DNA of 64,000 nt from Maricaulis sp. (GTDB taxonomy: Bacteria; Pseudomonadota; Alphaproteobacteria; Caulobacterales; Maricaulaceae), in assembly GCF_017642925.1 (NCBI RefSeq), contig NZ_JAEPOL010000006.1, positions 119,654 to 183,653 on the forward strand, in the 5' to 3' direction. A model generated the notes under the pieces. It had not been told where the DNA came from. It saw only the letters and a list, made by a program, of their open reading frames with translations, and searched no databases. The position numbers were made by a program, and so were the translations under genes. Each line of letters begins with the position of its first letter. The first letter of the stretch is position 1. Below are positions 14,951 to 24,652 of the stretch, one piece after another.

Positions 14951-15733
14951 ATGTCCGTTCTTGCCGTCATTCCCGCCCGCTACGGGTCGACCCGCTTTCC
15001 CGGAAAACCGTTGGCGAAGATCGCCGGCCGGATGATGATCGAGCGGGTCTGGCGGATCGCGGCGGCGGCCGACGGGGTCGACCGCGTCGTGGTCGCGACC
15101 GATGACGCGCGCATCCTGGATGCCGTGACCGCTGCCGGCGGCGAAGCCGTGATGACAGACCCCGCCTGCCGTAACGGAACCGAACGCGCGCTCGACGCCG
15201 TGCGCCGCCTCGACAGCGATGCGGAAATCGTCATCAACGTGCAGGGCGACGCACCGCTGATCCCGCCCTGGGTGATCGGCGGCGTCGCCGAGACGCTGCG
15301 GGCGGATCCCTCCCTTCAAATGGCCACACCCGCCATCGAACTGCCCGCGGAGACCGAAGCCCGGATGCGCGCCGACAAGGCGAAGGGCTCGGCCTCGGGC
15401 ACGACCGTCGTCTTCAACAAGGCGATGGACGCGATGTATTTTTCCAAGGCCGTCATCCCCTTCCGGCGCAAGCCGGGAGAAGGCGCGCCGACCTATCAGC
15501 ATATCGGTCTCTACGGCTATCGCCGCGACACGCTGGAGAAACTGGTCGCGCTGGAGCCGACCCCTTTCGAGCTGACCGAGAGCCTTGAGCAATTGCGTGC
15601 CCTGGAGAACGGCATCCCGATCCGCGTCGTGCTGACCGACTATCGCGGCCGCTCGGCCTGGTCGGTCGATGCACCGGAGGATGCCGTGCGCGTGGAAGAG
15701 ATCATCGCCCGCGAAGGGGAGCTGGTGGCATGA
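14951..15733 (+). CDS. kdsB: KdsB-like sugar-acid cytidylyltransferase
   Basis: The 260-residue protein fits the CMP-Kdo synthetase family, which activates Kdo with CTP for lipopolysaccharide core synthesis. It shows the nucleotide loop IPARYGSTRFPGKPLAKI, the metal motif VVATDDARI, NVQGDAPLIPP, and the sugar-side motifs QHIGLYGYRRDTLEKLV and ESLEQLRALENG. Two spots differ from the usual consensus as I recall it: NVQGDEP is NVQGDAP, and the SGTDR-type motif is RNGTER. The substrate could therefore be a Kdo variant or another keto-sugar acid. The ATG at 14951 places the nucleotide motif at residue 7. It overlaps the next gene by ATGA. Confidence 0.8.
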   Translation: MSVLAVIPARYGSTRFPGKPLAKIAGRMMIERVWRIAAAADGVDRVVVATDDARILDAVTAAGGEAVMTDPACRNGTERALDAVRRLDSDAEIVINVQGDAPLIPPWVIGGVAETLRADPSLQMATPAIELPAETEARMRADKAKGSASGTTVVFNKAMDAMYFSKAVIPFRRKPGEGAPTYQHIGLYGYRRDTLEKLVALEPTPFELTESLEQLRALENGIPIRVVLTDYRGRSAWSVDAPEDAVRVEEIIAREGELVA

Positions 15734-16359
15734 CGAAAATCCTGCTCGCCCGCCACGGCAATACATTCGGCCCCGGCGACACGCCGGTCTGGGTCGGCGC
15801 GAAGGAAGACCTGCCGCTGGTCGAGAGCGGCGAGGCCCAGGCCCGGGCGCTGGGCGAAGCCCTGGCCGCGGCCGGTCTGACACCGGGCCGTATCGTCTGC
15901 GGCCCCCTGAAGCGCACGCGGCGCGCCGCGGAAATCATCGCCGGACTGACCGGCTTTGCCGGCACGCCCGAAATCGACGAACGCCTGAAGGAGATCGACT
16001 ACGGCGCCTGGGGCGGCAAGTCGAATGACGAGATCGTCGCCGCCTTCGGCCAGGACGCGCTGGACAGCTGGGACACGCATCACCGCCGCCCGGAGGGCTG
16101 CGACTGGTCGCCGGACGAGGCGACACTGAAGGCCAATGCGCTCGCGGCCATGCGCGATGCGGCACAAACGCCCCTCACCCTCGTCATCACATCAAACGGC
16201 GTGCTGCGCTACATGCATGCCGCGCTGGCCGGTGCGGACAGCAATGCGAAGGTGAAGACCGGCCATATCTGCGCCGCCGATATCGAGGGCGAAACCGGCA
16301 CCCGGCTGTTCTGGAATGAGAAGCCGGATGCCGGACTGCTTGCACAGACCTTGGGTTAG
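15730..16359 (+). CDS. Histidine phosphatase family protein
   Basis: The 209-residue product carries the phosphoglycerate-mutase-like signature LLARHGNTFGPGD at residues 5-17, with the phospho-accepting His in RHG. Supporting residues follow: an arginine in CGPLKRTRRAAEI and a late histidine near ITSNGVLRYMHAAL. It is probably a small-molecule phosphatase. The start overlaps the stop of the kdsB-like gene (ATGA), so a role in sugar-phosphate handling in the same pathway is possible, although Kdo-8-phosphate phosphatase normally belongs to the HAD family. The stop overlaps that of the convergent alpha/beta hydrolase (TTAG). Confidence 0.85.
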   Translation: MTKILLARHGNTFGPGDTPVWVGAKEDLPLVESGEAQARALGEALAAAGLTPGRIVCGPLKRTRRAAEIIAGLTGFAGTPEIDERLKEIDYGAWGGKSNDEIVAAFGQDALDSWDTHHRRPEGCDWSPDEATLKANALAAMRDAAQTPLTLVITSNGVLRYMHAALAGADSNAKVKTGHICAADIEGETGTRLFWNEKPDAGLLAQTLG

Positions 16360-17231
16360 TCGACCCGGTCCAGAAACGCGTTGATCTCGGCCCAGGCTTC
16401 CGGCTCGGTCATGAAGGGAGCGTGACCGACATCGGGCACTTCCACCACGCCCAGATCGGGCTTGCGCCGGCGCATCTCGGCCACCGTTTCCGGCGAGAGA
16501 AGATCGCTGATCCCGCCGCGCACGACGAGGGCCGGAATGGTACGGAAGGGTTCCCAGAACTCCCAGAGCTCCGGTAGGGGTCCGTCATCGCCGCCCAGCA
16601 TGGACAGGATCGCGCCGTCATAATCGAGCACGACCGCGCCATTCTCGCCGTCGATCCAGGTCTTCTTCGCGAAATCGAGCCAGAAGGCCTCGTCGTCGGC
16701 GCGCGCCGGGAAGGCGGCCAGATTGCTCTCACGCGTGCGCGCCGCCGCCTCGTCCCAGCTGGCCGCGGGATCGCGGCTGGACGTGTTCAGCTTGATCCGG
16801 TCCAGGCCTTCTTTCGAGACCACCGGTCCGACGTCGTTGATCACCGCCGCGGCGATGCGCTGCGGCTGGACGCCGGCAACGACAAAGGTCATCAGCCCGC
16901 CCATCGAGGTGCCCACAAACACCGCGCGGGCAATCCCCAGCGCATCAAGCAGGCCCAGCATGTCGGCAGCATAGACCGGCGGCTGGTAGCGCTCAACTTG
17001 CGGATCGGGATCCGACCGGCCGCGGCCGCGCTGGGAGGCGACGATCACCCGCCGCCCCTTCGCCGCGATCTTCGGTGCCAGATCCTCGAAGTCCTTCACA
17101 TTGCGCGTCAGCCCGTGCAGGCACAGCACCGGCACGCCGGTCTTAGTGCCCTGGGCCGGGTAGTCGCGATAGTGGATGCGCAACCCGTCGGCATTGGTGA
17201 AGAAATGGTCCGTGAACATGTCGCCAGGCAT
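16356..17231 (-). CDS. Alpha/beta-fold hydrolase
   Basis: The 291-residue protein is a cytoplasmic alpha/beta hydrolase. It has the oxyanion strand VPVLCLHGLTRNVKDFEDLAP, the nucleophile elbow VGTSMGGLM (serine near residue 112), an acid region VVRGGISDLLSPET and a late histidine (VPDVGHAPFMTEPEAW). The substrate is unknown; esters or lactones are likely. The start overlaps the MFS stop as TGATG, so import and hydrolysis of the same compound is plausible. A second ATG at 17219 has a slightly better ribosome-binding site (AGGCGAC) and is an alternative start. Its GC content matches the general background, unlike the MFS gene. Confidence 0.88.
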   Translation of the reverse strand: MPGDMFTDHFFTNADGLRIHYRDYPAQGTKTGVPVLCLHGLTRNVKDFEDLAPKIAAKGRRVIVASQRGRGRSDPDPQVERYQPPVYAADMLGLLDALGIARAVFVGTSMGGLMTFVVAGVQPQRIAAAVINDVGPVVSKEGLDRIKLNTSSRDPAASWDEAAARTRESNLAAFPARADDEAFWLDFAKKTWIDGENGAVVLDYDGAILSMLGGDDGPLPELWEFWEPFRTIPALVVRGGISDLLSPETVAEMRRRKPDLGVVEVPDVGHAPFMTEPEAWAEINAFLDRVD

Positions 17232-18628
17232 CAGTTCGGTTCAGCCTCGGTCGGCGGTTCCGCTTCCGGTACCGGGACGGTCTCGCCCTCACCTTCCCAG
17301 TCACGGGCCAGATAACGCGATGCGAGGAGGAGAAGACCCGCCGCGACGAGATAAAAGATGCCGCCGCTCATAATCGAATATCTGAGCGATTCCGAACCGA
17401 ACTGAGCTGCAAAGCTATCTGACATCACACCAAGGAACACGTCCCCCAGACCCAAGCCGACGAGATTATTGATTAGCAGGAATATGGCTGAGGCCGTCGC
17501 CCGCATATTCGGCGGCACGATATGTTGAAATGCCGCGAGTACCGGCCCCAACCACGCCAATGACAAAGCGGTCGGGATCAGCATTACGAAGAAGATGACC
17601 GCAAGCGAGTCACTAATCGTTCCAAGGATGAGGAAGGGTGCCGTCGCGAGAAACGCGAAGGCTGGTATCCGGGCATAGTTCGCTTTCGAGGCACCGCCAA
17701 GACGGTCCGCCAACGCCCCACCGGTAAAAATGCCGACAATTCCGCCTGTGAGAACTACAGCCCCATAGAAATAGGACGCATAGAGCAGGGTCGGCGCGCC
17801 CTCCGGCACCAGCCATGTCGGCGCCCAGGAAAACAGCACCGGGAAACCATCCGCAAATGAACGCACAAGAAATGTTGGTATCCAGGCAAAAAGCCCATAT
17901 CCCATCATGGACGAAAACGCGGCGCCCAGAGACAAGAGCCAAAAACTCGGCTTTGACACGAGCTTTTTCAGAACCGGTGCAACTCCAACAGGTTTCGGCT
18001 TCTCGCCTCCGTCGAATTGACCACGCTCCGGCTCTCGCGTCGTCAACCAAAAAATGGGAGCCAAAATGACCCCTAGGCCACCAACGATCAAAAACGCTGC
18101 GCGCCAGTCCAGCAAAGTCGCGATGACCCCACCGAACACAATTCCGACAGCGCTACCAATGGGTATGCCGAAGGAATAGACGGCTAGCGCCCGAGCTCGC
18201 TGCTCCGGAGGAAAGTAGTCGGAAACGATCGAATATGCCGGCGCGACGCCGCCCGCTTCACCGACACCAACCCCCATGCGGGCGAAGAACAACTGAACCG
18301 GAGTCGTAATCAAGCCGCAAACCATGGTCATGATCGACCATAGCGAAAGTGCGATCGCCATGATTTTCACGCGATTGTACCGGTCAGCCAGCCATGCGAT
18401 CGGTACACCTAGCGTGGAATAAAAGATGGCGAATGCCAAACCACGCATTACGCCCATCATTGTATCCGAAACGCCAAGCTCTTGCTGGATAGGGACGGCT
18501 AGAATGCCAATGATCTGACGGTCGATAAAATTGAACGTGTAGACCACGATCAGGATGAAAAGGACATAGCCGCGATACCCGGCTGCCGCCTCCAATCCTG
18601 TCTTCGTCTTGGTCGCAGATTCCGCCAT
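17231..18628 (-). CDS. MFS transporter, Spinster-like, with atypically low GC
   Basis: The 465-residue protein has about twelve TM helices and the MFS loop motif between helices 2 and 3 (GVPIAWLADRYNRVKIM). The N-terminal YVLFILIVVYTFNFIDRQIIGILAVPIQ is typical of Spinster-like sugar-phosphate/lipid transporters of sphingomonads and Caulobacterales. The ATG at 18628 follows GGGGAGAG with correct spacing, and an upstream in-frame start at 18694 falls inside the palindromic operator. The body of the gene (about 17330-18560) is visibly richer in A and T than its neighbours, suggesting later acquisition. The gene overlaps the hydrolase downstream, and a large dyad lies upstream. Confidence 0.9.
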   Translation of the reverse strand: MAESATKTKTGLEAAAGYRGYVLFILIVVYTFNFIDRQIIGILAVPIQQELGVSDTMMGVMRGLAFAIFYSTLGVPIAWLADRYNRVKIMAIALSLWSIMTMVCGLITTPVQLFFARMGVGVGEAGGVAPAYSIVSDYFPPEQRARALAVYSFGIPIGSAVGIVFGGVIATLLDWRAAFLIVGGLGVILAPIFWLTTREPERGQFDGGEKPKPVGVAPVLKKLVSKPSFWLLSLGAAFSSMMGYGLFAWIPTFLVRSFADGFPVLFSWAPTWLVPEGAPTLLYASYFYGAVVLTGGIVGIFTGGALADRLGGASKANYARIPAFAFLATAPFLILGTISDSLAVIFFVMLIPTALSLAWLGPVLAAFQHIVPPNMRATASAIFLLINNLVGLGLGDVFLGVMSDSFAAQFGSESLRYSIMSGGIFYLVAAGLLLLASRYLARDWEGEGETVPVPEAEPPTEAEPN

Positions 18629-18685
18629 GATCTCTCCCCTCAGGCGTACCGGTCTTTCGACCCACTCTTCTTGTGTGTGGTCAGC

Positions 18686-18721
18686 ACCAAACATGAATGG
18701 TCATTCAGGTTTGGTCAAACC
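18686..18721. promoter_or_regulatory. Composite palindromic operator upstream of the MFS/hydrolase operon
   Basis: At its centre is the perfect dyad TGAATG-GT-CATTCA (18694-18707). This sits in a larger palindrome with outer arms ACCAAAC (18686-18692) and GTTTGGT (18709-18715). The right outer arm also forms a second dyad, GGTTTG-GT-CAAACC (18708-18721). It lies 58 bases before the MFS start codon. TGAATG/CATTCA half-sites are known from TetR-type fatty-acid regulators such as Bacillus FadR, so a TetR-like repressor is likely. No such regulator is encoded nearby. Confidence 0.6.
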
Positions 18722-18839
18722 CCATTTCCGCACGATCTCAGTGACGCCACCCCTTGTGCGCGACGAGCACGAATGCAGGATGTGCCACAGTTTTGCGCCA
18801 AAGCCCAAGGCCCAGTTGGCCGCAACATGGGGGAGAACC

Positions 18840-20567
<1,728 letters not shown>

Positions 20568-20590
20568 CGCTGGCGCAAGCCTGACAGGAA

Positions 20591-20621
20591 AGGGGCGGCT
20601 CCGGCGGAGCCGCCCCTTTTT
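20591..20621 (+). terminator. Strong intrinsic terminator between convergent genes
   Basis: A perfect 12-bp stem (AGGGGCGGCTCC with GGAGCCGCCCCT, loop GGC) is followed by TTTTT. It ends transcription of the M28 peptidase gene and may also stop the XRE regulator operon coming the other way, although the T-tract is weaker on that side. Confidence 0.9.
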
Positions 20622-20646
20622 CATGTCCGGTATCCGATACCCACGA

Positions 20647-21291
20647 TCAGAAGGTCCGGCGGAAGACGACCTTCTCGCCGCGTTCCTCGAGCCGTGCCGT
20701 ATAGCGGGACTCGTCCAGCACGGCGCCGGAATGGATGCAGTAGACAGTCCGGGCTTCGGAAATGCGCGGCCAGTGCAGGAAATCGCACAGGCGCGACTGC
20801 ATGCCCGAGGACACATTGATCTCCATCGAGCCGAGGCTCTGGGCGTAGGCCAGATTGCTCTGGAACATGCCCTCCTCGCGGATCCGTTCCAGCGCCGACA
20901 TGAAGTCGCCGCCGACGAAGTCGCGGAGATTGCGCCCCTCGATCTCGTGACGCGCCATGCCGAACAGTTCCAGCGCACCGCGCGAGATCGCCTTCACCAT
21001 GCCCATCGAGTCCGTCACGAACTCAACCGACGGGTTCAGCGTGATGAGATCCACCCAGGTGGGCGCCGGCGCGACGACGAAGGCGTCCTGGACCAGCTCC
21101 GCCATGCGGCGCTTGACCCGTTCGGGCGGATCGCTGTCGCCGTTCTCCCAGCGCGAGATCATCGCCTGGGTCACGCCCAGATCCGCCGCCAGCGCAGCCT
21201 GCTTGAGCCGCTTGGACATCCGGAAGTTCCGGATCACCGACGGCCAGTTCACCTTGCTGGAAGACACAGACAGTTTGATATCCTGTACCAA
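20647..21291 (-). CDS. XRE regulator with PAS-like domain, paralogue 1
   Basis: The 214-residue protein has an XRE helix-turn-helix at about residues 17-65 (LKQAALAADLGVTQAMISRWENG). A PAS-like region follows at about 80-205 (VEFVTDSMGMVKAISRGALELFGMARHEIEGRNL). It shares the block WPSVIRxxRxSKxLKQAALA with the two upstream genes, so the three are tandem duplicates. The preferred start is TTG at 21291, seven bases after GGGGGG; no ATG lies in a sensible position. It is probably a one-component repressor whose C-terminal domain senses a small ligand. It is last in a three-gene minus-strand operon. Confidence 0.82.
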   Translation of the reverse strand: MVQDIKLSVSSSKVNWPSVIRNFRMSKRLKQAALAADLGVTQAMISRWENGDSDPPERVKRRMAELVQDAFVVAPAPTWVDLITLNPSVEFVTDSMGMVKAISRGALELFGMARHEIEGRNLRDFVGGDFMSALERIREEGMFQSNLAYAQSLGSMEINVSSGMQSRLCDFLHWPRISEARTVYCIHSGAVLDESRYTARLEERGEKVVFRRTF

Positions 21292-21311
21292 TTCTGCCCC
21301 CCCTTCAGGGC

Positions 21312-21962
21312 TCAGCGTGCCGGGTGGAGCGCGACCTTGCCGGCCCGCTCGCGGCACAGTGTTTCGTATTCGCCCTCGTCGATCGGGGCACCGGACAGCA
21401 TCCAGCGGATCGCCCCATCCTCGCCCGTGTGCGGCCAGTGCAATCCTTCGATGCACACGCAGCTCACCTGTCCCTCGCGATCGACGAAGGTATATCGATC
21501 CACACTTTCGACGCTTTCGAGCCTGCCGTCAAAGAATCCCGACGCGCCAAGCGTTTGGAAGAGGTCCGGCAGGTCGCCGGACAGCACGTCTTCCAGCCGG
21601 GCGCCCTCAACCTCGGCGCGCTCGCGCGCCAGCAGACGCAACAGCCCGGCGCTGGCCGTCTCGATCATGCCGGCCCGGTCGATTACCGCCGCAATACCGG
21701 GCTGGGCCGCCGTGTGACTGCGCCAGTCGATCAGCGGTGCCGAGACCTCGCCGGTTTCGAACAGGCCCATGATACGGGCGCGCATCTCGGCACTCGGGGT
21801 CACCACACCCGATTCCCAGCGCGACACCATGGCCTGGGTCACGCCCAGATCGGCCGCCAGGGCCGCCTGCTTGATATTGTGGGTGAAGCGGAACCGGCGC
21901 AGCCGCGCCCGCCAGAGGTCCGGCGGCTCGCTGGCAACAGCCCTCTGCGCCCGCCTCGGCAT
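21312..21962 (-). CDS. XRE regulator with PAS-like domain, paralogue 2
   Basis: The 216-residue protein has the same layout as its neighbours: an Arg-rich N-terminus, a helix-turn-helix at about 22-65 (IKQAALAADLGVTQAMVSRWESG) and a PAS-like domain (AAVIDRAGMIETASAGLLRLLARERAEVEGARLEDV). The recognition helix (TQAMVSRWESG) is nearly identical to that of paralogues 1 and 3, so all three may bind the same operator. The sensor halves have diverged more, which would let several signals act on one site. It starts one base after the stop of paralogue 3, implying coupled translation. Confidence 0.85.
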   Translation of the reverse strand: MPRRAQRAVASEPPDLWRARLRRFRFTHNIKQAALAADLGVTQAMVSRWESGVVTPSAEMRARIMGLFETGEVSAPLIDWRSHTAAQPGIAAVIDRAGMIETASAGLLRLLARERAEVEGARLEDVLSGDLPDLFQTLGASGFFDGRLESVESVDRYTFVDREGQVSCVCIEGLHWPHTGEDGAIRWMLSGAPIDEGEYETLCRERAGKVALHPAR

Positions 21963-21963
21963 G

Positions 21964-22611
21964 TCAGATACCCTTGCGGATCACACGCGGGCCGCCCAGC
22001 CGCAGCCGGACGTCATCGAAGACGGCCTGGGTGACTTCGGCCGCCGACAGCAGCCAGACGATACGCGGACCGGGCAGGAAGGTCGGTCGGTGCAGGCCAT
22101 GCACCAGGCGTGTCACGGGCGCCCCCTTGCCCGGCGGCAGGAACTCGATCCGGTCCATGCTTTCCGCGGAGGCGACACGGCCCTCGAAGAAGCCGCTGGC
22201 GTCGAACGTGTCGAACAGGTCGACAAGATCGCCCTGGAACGCCTCGGCCAGATAGCGGCCCTCGACCGCGTGACGTTCGCAGCCCAGCGTCCTGACGAGA
22301 CCGCGGCTGGCCCGCTCGATCCGGCCGCGACCGTCGATCACGGCAACGAGGGAGGGGTGCCGCCCGATCCGGTCCATCCAGGCCGCCCGCGAGACCGATG
22401 TGTGTGACGACCAGTAGAGGTCGAAAATGCGCTCCTGGATCCGCGGACTGGGGAGCGCCACGCCGCTTTCCCAGCGCGACACCATGGTCTGGGTGACATT
22501 GAGATCGTGTGCCAGCGCGGCCTGTTTCAATCCCTTGGACAAGCGGTAATGGCGGATCACCGACGGCCAGTGAATGGCCTGGGTCTCGATCGTTCGTGTC
22601 ATCGAATTCAT
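21964..22611 (-). CDS. XRE regulator with PAS-like domain, paralogue 3 (first gene of operon)
   Basis: The 215-residue product is the first of the tandem series. The helix-turn-helix (LKQAALAHDLNVTQTMVSRWESG, about 28-50) and the PAS-like region (LVAVIDGRGRIERASRGLVRTLGCERHAVEGRYL) are clear. The ATG at 22611 follows GGAG with eight bases spacing. Its promoter at 22665-22693 is overlapped by a perfect palindrome, consistent with autoregulation. No separate kinase or receiver partner is nearby, so it is probably a one-component regulator. Confidence 0.85.
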   Translation of the reverse strand: MNSMTRTIETQAIHWPSVIRHYRLSKGLKQAALAHDLNVTQTMVSRWESGVALPSPRIQERIFDLYWSSHTSVSRAAWMDRIGRHPSLVAVIDGRGRIERASRGLVRTLGCERHAVEGRYLAEAFQGDLVDLFDTFDASGFFEGRVASAESMDRIEFLPPGKGAPVTRLVHGLHRPTFLPGPRIVWLLSAAEVTQAVFDDVRLRLGGPRVIRKGI

Positions 22612-22656
22612 GCGCGCGTCTCCGTTCCGGACGGGGCGCCGGCCAAGTGGGGCAGC

Positions 22657-22693
22657 GGTTATATTTTATAACCCTAAACCGGCCCGATGTGAA
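22657..22693 (-). promoter_or_regulatory. Promoter of the XRE operon overlapped by a perfect palindrome
   Basis: On the minus strand, TTCACA (22693-22688) lies 17 bases from TATAAA (22670-22665), a good sigma-70-type promoter. The -10 lies inside the palindrome GGTTATA-TTT-TATAACC (22657-22673), with perfect 7-bp arms. A repressor bound there would block RNA polymerase. The near-identical recognition helices of the three XRE paralogues make them the obvious candidates. Confidence 0.6.
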
Positions 22694-22845
22694 GATAGAT
22701 GCTTAATGCTACTTTCCGGACGCAATGCCGGACATGCATCACGACAGTTTTGTGAAATTGTCACCCGGTTGCCGTTTGCCGATTGATCCGCCGACAGGGA
22801 ACTTGCTACCTGCCCCCGCACTTCCCGGAAGAAAGGTAGTCCGTC

Positions 22846-23970
22846 ATGGCTGATCTCACGCTTGCAGCCTGGGTCTTCTCGATTGTCGGCTTTCTGATCG
22901 CCTCCTACTCGATCGTCGCCAATGACGCGATCCAGACGCTGGGCACCTTTCTGTCCTCCAATGCCAAGCGCCCTTGGTGGATCCTCTGGCTCTATGCCTG
23001 TTCGATCCTTACGGCGGTGATGCTGTGGGGCTATTTCGGCGGCAATCAGGACATCGCCTTCGACCGGCTGAACGAGCTGCCCTATCCCGAAGGCGGCGTG
23101 AAATGGTGGCATGCCATTCCCCCGCTCTTCCTGCTGATCCTGACGCGGTTCGGCGTGCCGGTCTCCACGACCTTCCTCGTCCTGACGATCTTCGCCCTCA
23201 CCGGCGGTGCCGAGACCGAAGGCGTGCTGCCGAAAATGCTGACCAAGTCGGCGCTCGGCTACATCGTCGCCATCGGCGCGGCCTTCGCGGTCTATCTTGT
23301 CATCTCGCGCATCTTCGAGCGCTGGGTGCACCGCACCCACTCCGAGCCGCACAAGCCCTACTGGTTTGTGCTGCAATGGCTGTCGACCGCCTTCCTGTGG
23401 TCGCAATGGCTGATGCAGGACCTGGCGAACATCTTCGTCTTCCTGCCGCGCACGACCGAACTCGTGCCGGTCATGGAAAACGGCGCGCCGCTGCTGCAGG
23501 ACGGCGTCGCCGTGATGCAGACCCAGGTCAGCTTCTCGCCGATGCTGCTGGTCTTCGCGACGCTGGTCATGCTGGCGCTGCACGCGATCATCTTCGCGAC
23601 ACGCGGCGGCGAGATCCAGAAGATCGTCCTGAGCAAGACCAATACAACCGATGTGCGCGCCGCCACGCTGATCGACTTCATCTACGGCGTGATCCTGTAT
23701 TTCTTCAAGGAACTGAACGACATCCCGATGAGCACCACCTGGGTGTTCCTGGGCATGCTGGCCGGCCGCGAGATCGCGATCTCCTATATCGCCGGCCTGC
23801 GCTCGCACATGGATGCGCTGTGGGACGTCATCTCCGACATCCTGCGCGCCTTTGTGGGCCTGGTGATCAGCGTCGTCCTGGCCATCCTGCTGCCGGCCAT
23901 CGCACGCGGCGAATTCGGCCTCCTGATGTCGGACCTGCCGGGCTATGTCGGCCGCGCGCTCGGCTTCTGA
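22846..23970 (+). CDS. PiT-like multi-pass membrane transporter of uncharacterised type
   Basis: The 374-residue protein has about nine hydrophobic helices. Two half-repeats resemble inorganic phosphate (PiT) permeases. The first has IVANDAIQTLGTFLSSN and RFGVPVSTTFLVLTIFAL. The second has WLMQDLANIFVFLPR and NDIPMSTTWVFLGMLAGREIAI. These parallel the GANDVANA and PVSTTH motifs of PiT, with N-D/Q-D and P-x-S-T-T kept. The assignment is by pattern only and the ion is unknown. The ATG at 22846 lies after GGAAGAAAGG. It stands between the divergent XRE operon and a fourth XRE gene and could be their target. Confidence 0.6.
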   Translation: MADLTLAAWVFSIVGFLIASYSIVANDAIQTLGTFLSSNAKRPWWILWLYACSILTAVMLWGYFGGNQDIAFDRLNELPYPEGGVKWWHAIPPLFLLILTRFGVPVSTTFLVLTIFALTGGAETEGVLPKMLTKSALGYIVAIGAAFAVYLVISRIFERWVHRTHSEPHKPYWFVLQWLSTAFLWSQWLMQDLANIFVFLPRTTELVPVMENGAPLLQDGVAVMQTQVSFSPMLLVFATLVMLALHAIIFATRGGEIQKIVLSKTNTTDVRAATLIDFIYGVILYFFKELNDIPMSTTWVFLGMLAGREIAISYIAGLRSHMDALWDVISDILRAFVGLVISVVLAILLPAIARGEFGLLMSDLPGYVGRALGF

Positions 23971-24067
23971 TTTTCATTCGCGAGCAAAGTTCATCAAATA
24001 TGAGTGCCGTCCCGCGGCAGGCTTCCCTAAGACCGGATTCACCTTGGGGACTGGAAGTGACTGCGGA

Positions 24068-24646
24068 ATGGACTGGGCATCACGCGTTCGTACCGTGCGG
24101 CAGAGGCTGCACCTGAAACAGGTCGCCCTGGCTCAACTCATCGGAGTGAGCCAGACCTATGTATCAAGACTTGAGGCCGGCAGTGTCACGCCGCCCGATG
24201 ATATCGTCGCGGCGCTCGAACGCCTGAGCGAGGATCCGCGCACGCGCAGCCCGTTCGACGATCTGCTGGCGCTGGTCCGCTTCAGCCCGTTTGCCTGTTT
24301 CGTCGCGCGTGCGCTTCCCGCCGACGGCCGTTTCCCCGTCGAAGCAGCCAGCGTCTCCATGCGCGAGACCTATCTCGGACCCGAGTGCCTGGATCTGGCG
24401 GATGACGACAGGCTCGCGGCGCTCTGCGCGCACGCGGCCGCGATCCATGAAGCCGGGCTTTGCGAAGGCCGGGTTGTCGCCGCGACGGCACCGTGGACAG
24501 CCCCGAACGGCGAGACCGTGACGCTGCACTATGTGCCGCTGCGCGACGGGGCGGGCGGCTGCTTCATCCACGCCAGCCTGGCCGCGCATGACGGGTCGGA
24601 CCGGCTGCGCATCACGCCGGCCGACCACCTCTCCGCCACCGGCTGA
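24068..24646 (+). CDS. XRE regulator with PAS-like domain, paralogue 4
   Basis: The 192-residue protein has an N-terminal helix-turn-helix (residues about 5-45, LKQVALAQLIGVSQTYVSRLEAGSV) and a C-terminal region of about 120 residues. That region is comparable in size to the tandem paralogues but more diverged (ACFVARALPADGRFPVEAAS..., LHYVPLRDG). It lies on the opposite strand, downstream of the PiT-like gene. The ATG at 24068 follows GGAAGTG and puts the HTH at the N-terminus. Its recognition helix differs (SQTYVSRLEAG versus TQxMVSRWESG), so it may read another operator. It ends 6 bases before the convergent korB stop. Confidence 0.8.
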   Translation: MDWASRVRTVRQRLHLKQVALAQLIGVSQTYVSRLEAGSVTPPDDIVAALERLSEDPRTRSPFDDLLALVRFSPFACFVARALPADGRFPVEAASVSMRETYLGPECLDLADDDRLAALCAHAAAIHEAGLCEGRVVAATAPWTAPNGETVTLHYVPLRDGAGGCFIHASLAAHDGSDRLRITPADHLSATG

Positions 24647-24652
24647 CGCCGG

